Positions 47,945 through 59,200 of a stretch of 64,000 bases of DNA are shown one piece after another; position 1 is the first letter of the stretch; each line of letters starts with the position of its first letter. The translations under genes were made by a program, and so were the position numbers. Location: positions 182,878,508 to 182,942,507 of the forward strand of contig NC_133661.1 in NCBI RefSeq assembly GCF_037893015.1, written 5' to 3'. The stretch comes from Macrotis lagotis. Lineage: Eukaryota > Chordata > Mammalia > Peramelemorphia > Peramelidae. The notes beneath the pieces were generated by a model. The model saw only the letters and a program-made list of their open reading frames with translations. It was not told the origin of the DNA and did no database searches.

Positions 47945-48215
47945 GCACTTGGGTGGCATAGAGGATAAATCATTTGTCCTGGAGTCAAGAAGACCTGAGT
48001 TCAAATCCTAACTCAGACATGTAATAGTTTTTTGATCCTGGGCAAATTACTTAATATCTTTCTACTTCAATTTTCTTACTGATAAAATATCGATAATTAT
48101 AGCAACAGATTCCCAGTTTTATTGTGAGGATTAAATGAAATTATATTTGTAAATCACTAAGGACAATTCTTGGTAAATAGTAGGAACTTCATAAATGTTT
48201 ATTCCCCTCTCCTTT
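47945..48215 (+). mobile_element. MIR/THER-type old SINE
   Basis: Copy B counterpart of 3,430-3,700: GGCACTTGGGTGGCATAGAG, CCTGGAGTCAAGAAGACCTG, CCTGGGCAAATTACTTAATA, AATAGTAGGAACTTCATAAA. Here the tRNA-like head is clearer than in A. Confidence 0.75.
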
Positions 48216-48221
48216 CTTTTT

Positions 48222-48357
48222 ATTTAAGGCAATGGAGTTAAGTGACTTACCCAAGGTCATATAGCTAAGTAATTATTAAGTATCTGAGGCCAGATTTGAA
48301 CTCAGGTACTCCTGATTCCAGGTCAGTGCTCTATCCACTGTGCCACCTAGCTGCCCC
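48222..48357 (-). mobile_element. SINE, WSINE1 type
   Basis: Reverse SINE ending CTAGCTGCCCCC. Copy A at 3,700 has the uninterrupted sequence, so it is B-specific. Confidence 0.88.
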
Positions 48358-48814
48358 CTCCCTCTGCCTTCTTAATAGAAAATCTGAGAAAATTGAAACC
48401 AGTTAACAATCTGTAAAAATTCTTTTCCTGTTATGGCAAATATATGGGAAGTTACTAAGAAAGAATATCATATATAGTCAGATTGTCAAATATAGTTACT
48501 GTATTAAATGTTTTGGCCTAATTTTTTTTAACCCTTAAGGAATCTTAAATTCTAAGGAAGAAAGAAGTTGGTATATGTTGAAATAACTGATGTAAATATT
48601 AAAAGGATTTATTGTATAATTTTTATGATCATATAATAAATATTAGATACTATATTAGAAATATTTTATTAAATATATTATTGTGCCAAATATGTTGTTA
48701 TAGTTTGAATATTATGTTAAAATATATTTATATAATATAAGAAAATGGTCCTTATTCAGGTGAAGAGAAAGACCATTTAATTTTTTTTATCAGTAATCTT
48801 TTTTAGCTACTCTA

Positions 48815-49769
48815 CTAAGCAGTTCCCTCTCCCCTTTCCACTAAAAATGCTCTGATTCTCACCCACACTTCCCTGAGGATTCTCAGCACAGTTTCATTGT
48901 GCAAGGTATAGATGAAAGGGTTGAGGAAAGGTGCCACCACACTGTTCAACACTGAGGGTATTTTGTTGATCTCCAAGGTTTCTTTCTGGGAAGGAGTCAC
49001 ATAGACAAAGACTGTGATTCCACCAGCAATCACCACAATAGTCAAGTGAGAAGCACAGGTGTTAAAGGCTTTCTTCCTCCCACTGACTGATGGGATGCAT
49101 AAGATGGTCATAATGATATAAACATAGGAGTATCCAATGAGGATTAGGGAGCAGAGGATAACTAATGAAGATAGCAGGAAATCCATCAGCTCAATAAATG
49201 TGTCTATACAGGCCAGAGCCAATAGAGGCCCACTGTCGCAGAAAAAGTGGCTGATGATATTGGATCCACAAAAGGGCAACATGGAGATAAATGTGATAGG
49301 GCAGATAACAGACAAGAAACCACCCACCCATGAGAAAAGAACCAGTCTAATGCATGCAGAAGGCCTCATGATAATGCTATACCTCAGTGGGTTACAAATG
49401 GCAACATACCAGTCATAGGACATGGATGTCGGTAAAATAAACTCCACCATCCCCAGGAAGAAGTAGAAAAAGCACTGGGTGATACACTCAGAAAAGGAGA
49501 TGGTCTTATCTCCAGTGGCCAAATTCATCAGAACCTTGGGGGAAATGACAGAAGTAAAGAGGATGTCTAAGATGGAGAGATTACATGGATGTGTAAAGGC
49601 AGCAGTAGGACACAACAATGCAGATGATAAGGATGTTTCCCAGGAATGTCAGTAGGTACATGGGCAAGAAAAGTACCAGGAGCAGTAGCTCCACTTCTCT
49701 GCTGATGGGAAAACTGAGAAGAATTAATTCAATGAATGTGGTAGTCTGATTCTCTTTTGGGATGGTCAT
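48815..49769 (-). pseudogene. Olfactory receptor pseudogene, OR6M/OR6S-like (copy B)
   Basis: Almost complete class II OR reading frame. From 49,769 it begins MTIPKENQTTTFIELILLSF and includes TM1 (LLTFLGNILIICIVV). Compared with copy A about 14 bp are missing near 49,590 in the MYFVLCNLS segment of TM2, which shifts the frame; the rest (49,618 to 48,815) is open. It contains SWVGGFLSVICPITF, FFCDSGPLLALACIDT, KAFNTCASHLTIVV and LNPFIYTL. Two further oddities: the DRY box reads DWY (MSYDWYVAICN), and one codon is absent after LACIDT relative to copy A and to the fragment at 54,752. Resembles OR6M and OR6S by remembered motifs (PFCG, DSGPLL, FLLSSLVIL, VTPSQ). Non-functional as read. Confidence 0.92.
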
Positions 49770-49854
49770 CTTGGTATCTGTAACATCAATGAAAAAAAAT
49801 TCTGTGAGATAGAAATGAATGGATGAAATCTACAGCTTCTGTCTAGGTCACAAT

Positions 49855-49871
49855 AGAAAGAAAGAAAGAAA

Positions 49872-49943
<72 letters not shown>
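49855..49943 (+). repeat. (AAAG)n microsatellite
   Basis: About 22 AAAG units, some 85 bp upstream of the OR pseudogene start. Copy A has only AGAATGAAAGAAAACTTA here (about 5,178-5,195), so the repeat expanded in B. The lysine-rich frame 49,819-50,025 is an artefact of it. Confidence 0.95.
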
Positions 49944-50457
49944 AAACTTATGTGAAGAAAATGTTATATTGGAAATAAAAAAAATCAGGACAACCAGAGT
50001 TAAAAAAATAATTTTTCAAGGATAGCCTAAGGACATGGCTATGGTATGTGATCAAGCATAGGAAATCTAATTGAAAACAAAGACTCTAGGTCTTTTCCAC
50101 CAACTTCTAGGAAATAATTTTCAGAGTCTTTATGTAATAAAAGTACCCACTCCACCTTGTAATCAGAATATTTTCCCCTTTAAAAGTAAATCTCTTAAAT
50201 TTATTCATCTTAGAACTCATGAATAAAATAAAGAGAAAATGGTTATCTGAAATTAAACTTTCCAAGTGAAATAGCTACTTTTCCTCTTCTCTCCGAGATG
50301 CCTTAATCATTAGCATTAATTGTTCTATCATGAGAAACATGTATAAAATAAGGCCTACTGTGGCTTAATAATTTTTTTAATATTTATTTATTCTCTTTTT
50401 GTAAAAATAATGTTTTTTATACATTAATAAAATATTCTTGTTTAAGAGTAAACAGAG

Positions 50458-50610
50458 GGGCGGCTAGGTGGCGCAGTAGATAAAGCACCAGCCCTGGAGT
50501 CAGGAGTACCTGGGTTCAAATCCGTCTCAGACATTTAATAATTACCTAGCTGTGTGGCCTTGGGCAAGCCACTTAACCCTGTTTGCCTTGCAAATAAACC
50601 TAAAAAAAAA
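50458..50610 (+). mobile_element. SINE, WSINE1 type
   Basis: Very well-preserved forward SINE, head GGGGCGGCTAGGTGGCGCAG. Target-site duplication AGAGTAAACAGA at 50,446 and 50,611. Inserted in the 3' region of the HAL1-like element. Confidence 0.95.
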
Positions 50611-50726
50611 AGAGAGTAAACAGAATACCCCCTCCCCCTACAAAATATAGACTTGTTTGAACGATATTATAAAGGGGAGAGAAAAAAATTAAAATAAAAA
50701 AATAATAGTAATAATTGTAGGTATGG

Positions 50727-51046
50727 CCAGGTGGCGCAATGGACAGAGCCCCAGCCCTGGAGCTAGGAGCACCTAAGCCCATATCTGGCCCCATACACCC
50801 AACAATCACCCAGCTGTGTGACATGAAAGCCACCCCAACCCCACTGCCCTGCAAAAAAACAAAAAAAGAAAAAAAAAGACTCAAAATAAAATAAAATAGT
50901 AATAATAGTAGGGGTGGCTGGGTGGCGGACAGAGTATAGGCCCTTGAGCCAGGAGCACCTGGGTCCAAATTCAGCCTCAGATACCCAACGATCACCTTGC
51001 TATGCGGTTCCAGGCAGGCCACCCAGTCCCATTTGCCCTGTACCCC
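50727..51046 (+). repeat. Two tandem GC-rich SINE-like units, period ~184 bp
   Basis: Each unit has a tRNA-SINE body aligning along its length to WSINE1 but with many T-to-C and A-to-G differences (CACCCAACAATCACCCAGCT against CACTTAATAATTACCTAGCT). Each is preceded by an A-rich linker of the form AAATAATAGTAATAAT(T/A)GTAG, so linker plus body were duplicated together. The first starts GGCCAGGTGGCGCAATGGAC, the second GGGGTGGCTGGGTGGCG (about 50,911). Confidence 0.75.
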
Positions 51047-51260
51047 CCCCCAAATAATAATACTAAAAAATGTGCTTCAGTTTTTGTTCCAACACCAACA
51101 ACTCTGTTGCGGGTGGATCACATTCTTTATGGTAAGTCCATTGCAAAAGTTACTTCCATATTTTTCCACCATTGCCATTGCTGATCGCAACTCCCTCCTT
51201 TCGTATTTTTCCACAGCCATGTACTTTATTTTCTCTCTCCTTTTACTCTGACTCTGCTGT

Positions 51261-51405
51261 AGGGTAGATGAGTGGCACAGCAGACAGATCCCTGGTCCTG
51301 GGGCCAAGAGGCCCCAAGCCCCCCTACCACCCCTTAGGCCCAGCATCCACCTGGCCCTGTGGTCCTGGACAGGCCATCCAATCCCAGCCCCTTGCAAGAA
51401 GTAAA
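51261..51405 (+). repeat. Third GC-rich SINE-like unit
   Basis: Body GGGTAGATGAGTGGCACAGC, CTGGTCCTGGGGCCAAGAGG, CCAGCATCCACCTGGCCCTG, GACAGGCCATCCAATCCCAG. It interrupts the HAL1-like 3' region between TTTTACTCTG and AAAAGGAAAATGTGTTATA, which are continuous in copy 1 (about 42,643-42,670). Confidence 0.7.
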
Positions 51406-54024
51406 AAGGAAAATGTGTTATATCTGACCACTCTCCCCCCATGGTCCATCCTCTCCTCCATCACTCACATCCCCCCCTTCCCCCTGTCCCCCCCCTTTCC
51501 TTCTTACTCCAGATGTCTATACCCTATTGAGTATATGTGCTGTTTCCTCTCCTAGCCGCCTCTGATGAGAGCGAAGAATCTCTCATTTCCCCCTTGCCTT
51601 CTCCCTTCCACATCATTGCAATAGCTCATTGTAATAAAGAAAAAATCTTATTATATGAAATATCTTGGCCTATTCCCCCCTCTCCTTTTTCTTTCTCCCA
51701 TTACATTTCCTTTTTTTCCTATTGACTCCATTTTTACACCGTATTTTATCTTCAAATTCAGCTTTCTCCTGTGCTTCAACTATAAAAGCTCCCTCTACCT
51801 GCTCTATTAACTGAGAAGGTTCATATGAGTATTATCAGTGTCATTTTTCTATGCAGGAATACATGTAGTTCATCATCATTAAGTCCCTCATATTTCCCCC
51901 TTCTCCTCCACTCTCTATGCTTCACCTGAGTCTTATATCTGAAGATCAAACCTTCTGTTCAGCTCTGTCCATTCCAACAGGAACATTTGAAATTCCCCTG
52001 GTTCATTGAAAGTCTATCTTTTTCCCTGGAAGAGGACATTCAGCCTTGCTGGTTAGTTCATTCTTGGCTGCATTCTAAGCTCTTTTGCCTTCTGGTATAT
52101 TATATTCCAAGCCCTATGAGCTTCCAATGTAGTTGCTGCTAAGTCCTGTGTGATCCTGACTGCAGCTCCATGATATTTGAACTGTGTCCTTCTGGCTGCT
52201 TGTAATATTTTCTCTTTGACTTAGGAGTTCTGGAATTTGGCTATAATATTCCTAGGGGTTGGTTTTTTGGGATCTCTTTCTCGAGGGGATTGGTGGATTC
52301 TCTCTATTTCTATTTTGCCCTCTGCTTCTAGAATATCAGGGCAATTTTCCTATAGTAATTCTTTGAAAATGATGTCAAAGCTCTTTTCCTGATCATGACT
52401 TTCAGGTATTCCAATAATTTTTAAATTATCTTTCCTAAGTCTGTTTTCCATATCAGTTATTTTTTTCAATGAGATGTTTCACATTTTCTTCTAATTTTTC
52501 ATTTTTTTGGTTTTGAAGTAATGAATCCTGGTTTTTCGTAAATTCATCAATCTCCCTGAGTTCTATTCTTTGTCTGAAGGATTTGTTTTCCTCAGAGATG
52601 TTTCTTATCTCTTTTTCCATCTGGCCAATTTTGCTTTTTAAAGCATTCTTCTCCTCAATAACTTTTTGAACTGTTTTATCCATTTGACCTAAGCTGGTTT
52701 TTAGCATGCTATTTTCTTCAGCATTTTTTTGGATTTCCTTGACTAGGTGCTGACTTCATTTTCATGTTTTTCCTGCATCTCTCTCCTTTCTTTTCCCAGT
52801 TTTTCTTCCAACTCCCTCATTTGATTTTCAAAGTCTTTTTTGAGCTCTGTCATAGCCTGATCCCAATTTCTGTTTTTCTTGGAGTCTTTAGATGCAGGAG
52901 CTTGTGCTTCCTCATCTTCAGACTGAGTATTTTGATCCTTCTTGGGCTCATATGCAAAATATTTCTCAATGGTGTTCCTGTTTTTTCTCTGCTTGCTCAT
53001 TTTCCCAGCCTGAGCCTGGTTTTTGGGTACTTCCTGAGCTTTTGGGACACTCCCACAAGGGTCTCAGTGTGAGAGGTTCTGTTCTCCCTCCTGGTCTGTG
53101 AATGACCATATGTGCCCCCCTCTGCCACAGGGCTGAGGTGGAGGGGGCCCCTGCTGTTCTACTGGGGGGCCCTAGATTGTGATCAGGATCTGAATGTGGT
53201 CAGAGTCCTGTTACAGGGGCAGAGGACAAAGCTCAGCAGTCTCTCTCTTCACTCCCCTCCCTAGGTTCAATAGGCTCATGCCCTGGGGACTCCTGCTTAC
53301 CTGCTCCACCTGCTTCTGTTCCTGGATCTGGGCTGCTAGCTGTGTGCCCTGAGGGCTGGGTTTCATATGCTTGCTCTGGCAAGGTCCTCCCCCCTTTCCC
53401 TCAGGAGACTCCCCTGCTGCTGTGAGCAGAGGATCCCAGCACCCTGGGCCTGCCTTCCGGAGACTGAAGTTCTTTTGCTCAGGTCTGCCGCCCCTCCAAC
53501 CCCGGGGAGCAGAGCCTTTCTGCTCTTTTTCAGGTTACCTTGAGTAGGAGAACTGCCTCATTGGGTCCCTCTGTGTGTTCTGTCTCTTGAAAGTTTAGTT
53601 AGAGTCCTTAGTTTCAAAGTTTTATGAGAGAGCTTCTAAGAGAGGATCCTCTCTTGTTGCCATCTTGGCTCCACCCCACCCCCCCATTCCAGATTCAGCA
53701 TTCTTTATTCACCAGCTTCAATATGCTGTGGCAGGAGAATAAACTAACATGCAAGTTTGTCCAGGAATCCATCTTGGAATTCTTAATAATTCTTGGTTCT
53801 AAGTTTTCTCCAGTAGCTCAAGACATCTGTGTGTTTAAATTAAATGGTTCATTCTGCATCATAACCATTGATTACTTCATCTCAATCCTTTGGGATCCAG
53901 TGGCATTAAAAAATGAGTTTTTTATTAGAAATTGAGGTTGCAGTATAGTCTTGCATTTAAAGCACATTGCTTATTGAGTTCTGTGTGAGCAATGAGTGGT
54001 GGCCTCTGAGCATCTCCCTGGAAT

Positions 54025-54345
54025 CATATGGGAATCTTGGTGGTGCAGTGGATAGAGCATTGACCTTAGAGTCAGGAGGACCTAAGTTCAAATCCACCTA
54101 AGAAACATGCCACTTACTAGCTGTGTATCCTTGGGCAAGTCACTTTAACCCTGATTACCTCACATCCAGGGCTATCTCCAGTCATCTTGATTTATGTCTT
54201 ACCACTAGACCCAGATTACTCTGGAAGAGAAAGTGAGAATGGTGACTTTGCACAGCAACCCCTCACTCAATCCAGTTCATATGCTTATCATGACATCACC
54301 TCATTGATATCATGGTCTTTTTTTGAGAATAAGGACAAATATCAT
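54025..54345 (+). mobile_element. Long tRNA-derived marsupial SINE
   Basis: Copy B counterpart of 6,030-6,350: GGTGGTGCAGTGGATAGAGC, CAGGAGGACCTAAGTTCAAA, GGGCAAGTCACTTTAACCC, then the long body to GAATAAGGACAAATATCATC. The second, inverted copy of region A (6,548-6,800) has no partner here. Confidence 0.78.
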
Positions 54346-54751
54346 CAGGTAACCTTAGCCCAGCTGAGACCACAATGGTCCACATTAATTGTTTTAGAAA
54401 TGCTATTTGGATGGGTGATTATGGGCAAAGTATGTAAAATTAGCAAAAGGATTAAGGAAGAACCAAGATTTGTTGGATATCTGTCTTGACTTGTAGATGA
54501 GGAGAGTCTAGATCAGGGATGGTTGGTGAACAGTAAAACAGGAGAAACATATGGATTTTACTTTTAGAGTTTGACTAGGAAGTGACTAGATAATTCAAAA
54601 GGGATCTTATTTCTTCTTTGACTAGCATTCTGATTGCTGCTAGGAGTGGTGGTGGTAAAAATAACAAACTAGAAAATAGAACTAGATAGGACTACTAAAA
54701 GTTTTATTTTCATATTAACTTGTATAAAGAAAGTAATGAGTTGATATCTAT

Positions 54752-54878
54752 ATCATGATGATTTAAACACAGGAGTATTCAATGAGGATTAGGGAGCAGA
54801 GGATAACCAATGAAGACAGCAGGAAATCCATCAGCTCAATAAATGTTGTGTCTGTACAGGCCAGAGCCAAAAGAGCCA
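54752..54878 (-). pseudogene. Orphan olfactory receptor fragment, same lineage as the two relics
   Basis: About 127 bp, minus strand, nearly identical to 49,118-49,241 of the OR pseudogene: CAATGAGGATTAGGGAGCAG, GGATAACCAATGAAGACAGC, AGGAAATCCATCAGCTCAAT, CTGTACAGGCCAGAGCCA. It encodes the loop 2-TM5 segment (LACTDTTFIELMDFLLSSLV). It keeps the codon that copy B has lost (AATGTTGTGTCTG versus AATGTGTCTA), so it is not simply derived from the present copy B gene. Sequence on both sides is not OR-like. Confidence 0.88.
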
Positions 54879-55639
54879 ATAATTAATAGCCTTATATAAT
54901 TTAAACGCTGGAATCTCTACACACACAGTTAAACTAAGTAGTATTTGCTTTCTAACTACTCTTCTTAATCTATATGTTTCATAGAACATTGTAAGAGTCA
55001 AGTACTACAGAACTGAGTGGAGAAGACATAGTGATAAGAACATGGACTGGGGAGAAGAAACCACAGTGAATCTGAGTAGGGCCAGTATACATGATTTTAG
55101 GGAATCTCCACGTGGGGCTTTCTGTCACAGGGATGAAGCATTTCTAATGCAAAAGCAAGTTAAAAATATAGAACTTCTTAGTCTAAAAGGAAAAGTCTGA
55201 GATAGAATAAATACAAAGTTTTAAAAATATTGAAGGACATGGATAGGGTAAACATGGATATCCTCAAATATTAGAATGTGGGAAATAATTGTTGAATTAA
55301 AAAAATGAATTACAACTTTAAGCAATAAGTATTGAACTCAGAGAATTTACTACTCTTATGAGTCATAAAAATTTAAAAATTAATAGAATCAAAAAACATT
55401 TTTGATTCACTGATGATGAGCCTTTGCTAGTCCTACTTCTGGAAAACTGAAAAAGATAAGAAAGAATGTGAAGATGAACTCAAATTAGAAAAGCACCAAA
55501 AAGGCAACTGGCCATTTGCTTCATGGCTTATAAATTCATCTGTATCTTTTCCAGTTTCACTTCTTGAGTTTGTTTCTGATAATTGGAATTTGCTGCCACA
55601 TCTAATTACTTTCATTATTTTTTTGTTTGTTTTTAGTTA

Positions 55640-55790
55640 TTTGTGTGTGTGTGTGTGTGTGTGTTTGTGTGTGTTTGTGTGGCAATGGGCTAAGTGACTT
55701 GCCCAGGGTCACACTTCTAGTAAATGTCAAGTATCTGAAGTCAGATTTTAGCTAAGATCCTTCTGACTTCATTGCCCAATCATTTCCATT
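55640..55790 (-). mobile_element. (GT)n repeat and old tRNA SINE fragment
   Basis: A GT/TTGT run at 55,641-55,682, then a reverse SINE fragment: GGCAATGGGCTAAGTGACTT, GCCCAGGGTCACACTTCTAG, CCTTCTGACTTCATTGCCC. Confidence 0.7.
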
Positions 55791-55951
55791 ATTATAATAA
55801 TTCTTAATTTGTGTGTTATGAGACCCTTTGGTAGTTGAGTGAAGCCCAAATGGACCTCTTTTCAGAGTAGTGTTTTTTTATGCATAAAATAAAACGTGTG
55901 CATTTTTTTACAAGGAAAATCAATTAATTATATTGAAATATAATTACCGGG

Positions 55952-56092
55952 GCAGCTAGGTGGCACAGTGCATAAGGCACCGGCCCTGGAGTCAGGAGTA
56001 CCTGGGTTCAGATCCGGTCTCAGACACTTAATAATTACCTAGCTGTGTGGCTTTGGGCAAACCACTTAATCCCATTGCCTTGCAAGAAAAAA
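55952..56092 (+). mobile_element. SINE, WSINE1 type
   Basis: Forward SINE, head GGGGCAGCTAGGTGGCACAG, between short duplications of TAATTACC (55,942 and 56,095). Confidence 0.92.
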
Positions 56093-56258
56093 TTTAATTA
56101 CCAATTTTTTTAAGTTCATGGTTATTAGGTTAAGAACCTCTGCCATTTTCCTTCTCTAGGGAAAAAACTCATCTACATATTTACTGACACAATATCTGCA
56201 AATGCAAATTCATTTTTTTAGCTTAGTTCATGCTTTTGGAACTCAGATCATGCCTTTT

Positions 56259-59200
56259 AAAATTAATTTTTATTAAAGATATTATTTGAGTTTTACAACT
56301 TTCCCTCCAATCTTACTTCCCACCCCCCACCCCCGGCCCCAGAAAGCAATCTGTCAGTCTTTACTTTGTTTCCATGTTGTACCTTGATCCAAATTGATTG
56401 TGATGAGAGAGAAATCATATCCTTAAAGAAGAGACAAAAAGTCTAAGAGGTAACAAGATCAGACAATAAGATATCTGTTTTTTCTAAATTAAAGGGAATA
56501 GTCCTTGTATTTTGTTCAAGCTCCTTATCTAGATACAGATGGCACTCTCTTTTGCAGACAGCCCAAAATTGTTCCCAATTGGTGCACTGATGGAATGAGC
56601 AAGTCCTTCAAGGTTGATCATCACTTCTAGGTTGCTGTTAGGGTATACAGTGCTTTTCTGGTTCTGTTCATCTCACTCAGCATCAGTTCATTCAAATCCT
56701 CCAGGCTTCCCTGAAATCCCATCCCTCCTGGTTTCTAACAGAACAATAGTGTTCCATGACATATATATACTACAGTTTGCTAAGCCATTCCCCAACTGAA
56801 GGACATTTATTTTATTTCCAATTCTTTGCCACCACAAACAGGGCTGCTATAAATATTTTTGTACAAGTGATGTTTTTACCCTTTTTCATCATCTCTTCAG
56901 GATATAGACCCAATAGTGGTATTGCTGGGTCAAAGGGTATGCACATTTTTGTTGCCCTTGGGGCACAGTTCCAAATAGCTCTCCAGAAAGGTTGGATGAG
57001 TTCACAGCTCCACCAACAGTGTAATAGTGTCCCAGATATCCCACAACCCTTCCAACAATGATCATTATCCTTTCTGGTCATATTGGCCAGTCTGAGAGGT
57101 GTGAGGTGGTGCCTCAGAGAAACTTTAATTTGCATTTCTCTAATAATTAATGATTTAGAGCATTTTTCATATGGTTATGGATTGTTTTGATCTCCTCATC
57201 TGTAAATTGCCTTTGCATATCCTTTGACCATTTGTCAATTGGGGAATGGCTTCTTGTTTTAAAAATATGACTCAGTTCTCTGTATATTTTAGAAATGAGT
57301 CCTTTGTTAGAATCATTAATTGTAAAGATTGTTTCCCAATTTACTACATTTCTTTTGATCTTGGTTACAGTGGTTTTATCTGTACAAAAGCTTTTTAATT
57401 TAATGTAATCTAAATCATCTAACTGGTTTTTGGTGATGTTCTCCAACTCTTCCTTAGTCATAAACTGCTCCCCTTTCCATAGATCTGACAGGTAAGCTAG
57501 TCCTTGATCTTCTAATTTGCTTATAGTATTGTTTTTTATGTCTTAGTCCTGTAACCATCTGTATCTTATCTTGGTAAAGGGTGTGAGGTGTTGGTCTAAT
57601 CTAAGTTTCTTCCATACTAACTTCCAATTATCCCAACAGTTTTTATCAAAGAGGGAGTTTTTATCCCAATGGCTGGAATCTTTGGGTTTATCAAACAGCA
57701 GATTACTATAATCATCTCCTGCTTTTACACCTAGTCTATTCCACTGGTCCACCACTCTGTTTCTTAGCCAATACCAAACAGTTTTGATGACTGATGCTTT
57801 ATAATATAATTTTACATCAGGTAGGGCTAAGCTACCTTCTTTTGCACTTTTTTGCATTAAGCTCCTGGAAATTCTTGACTTTTTATTCCTCCATATGTAT
57901 TTACTTACAATTGTTTCTAACTCATTAAAGTAATTTTTTGGATCTTTGATTGGTAGGGCACTAAACAGTTTAGTTTTGGTAGAATTGTCATTTTTATTAT
58001 ATTAGTTCTACCTATCCATGAGCAGTTGATATTTGCCCAGTTATTTAAATCTGATTTAATTTATGTGAGAAGTGTTTTATAATTGTTTTCAAAAAGATTC
58101 TGAGTCTGTCTTGGCAAATAGACTTCCAAGTATTTTATATTGTCTGAGGTTACTTTGAATGGGATTTCACTTTCTAACTCTTCCTGCTGTATCTTGCTAG
58201 ACATCTATAGAAAAGTTAAGGATTTATGGGGCTTTATTTTATAACCTGCAACTTTGCTAAAATTGCTAATTGTTTCCAGTAGTTTTTTGGATGATTTCTT
58301 GGGATTCTCTAGGTAGACCATCATGTCATCTGCAAAGAATGAGAGTTTTGTCTCTTCCTTCCCAATTCTAATTCCTTCAATTTCTTTTTCTTCTCTAATT
58401 GCTGAAGCTAACATTTCTAATACAATATTGAATAGTAGTGGTGATAATGGGCACCCTTGTTTCACCCCTGATCTTATTGGGAATGCCTCTAGTCTCTCCC
58501 CATTGAATATAATGCTTGTTGATGGTTTCAGATAGATACTGCTAATTATTCTAAGGAAAAGTCCATTTATTCCTACACTCTCTAGTGTTTTTAGTGGGAA
58601 TGGATGCTGTATTTTGTCAAAAGCTTTTTCAGCATTTATTGATATGATCATATGATTTCTGATGTGTTTGTTGTTGATATAATTGAGTATACTAACAGTT
58701 TTCCTAATATTGAACCAACCCTGCATTCCTGGAATAAATCCTACTTGATCATAATGTATTATCCTAGTGATAACTTATAATCATTTTGCTAAAATTTTAT
58801 TTAAGATTTTTGCATCTATATTCATCAGGGAAATAGGTGTATAATTTTCTTTCTCTGTTTTAACTCTTCCTGGTTTAGGTAACAGCACCATATTGATTTC
58901 ATAGAAAGAGTTAGGCAGAGTTCCATCTTTCCCTATTTTCCCAAAGATTTATATAGAATTGGAAGCAATTGTTCCTTAAATGTTTGGTAGAATTTGTTTG
59001 TGAATCCATCAGGCCCTGGAGATTTTTTCATAGGGAGTTCAATGATGGCTTGTTGAATTTCTTTTTCTGAGATAGGGTTGTTTAGGTATTTAATCTCTTC
59101 TTCATTTAACCTGGGTAACTTATATTTTTGTAAATATTCATCCATTTCACTTACATTATGAAATTTATTGGCATAGAGTTGGGCAAAATAATTTTGAATT

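Larger units (their letters stand above)
50370..53685 (-). mobile_element. ORF1-only L1 relative (HAL1-like), complete at the 5' end, copy 2
   Basis: Minus-strand element of about 3.3 kb including nested SINEs. The 5' end (53,650-53,685) reads GGGGTGGAGCCAAGATGGCA, the L1 start. The 5' UTR of ~680 bp is GC-rich. ORF1 opens at 53,000 (MSKQRKNRNTIEKYFAYEPK) with an acidic stretch (NTQSEDEEAQAP), then coiled coil to about 52,453 (KNALKSKIGQMEKEIR), and decayed RNA-binding part near 52,100-52,330 (ERIHQSPRERDP, RNIIAKFQ, AARRTQFKYHG). No ORF2: the remainder to 50,370 is non-coding and matches the 3' part of copy 1. Absent from copy A (about 5,850), so it inserted after duplication. Confidence 0.78.

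Noticed and set aside
49819-50025. Lysine/glutamate-rich frame
   Set aside because: It is produced by the (AAAG)n microsatellite.
50600-51555. Several overlapping frames of 60-140 codons
   Set aside because: They run through the GC-rich SINE-like units and the non-coding 3' part of the ORF1-only element on both strands, and carry no motif.
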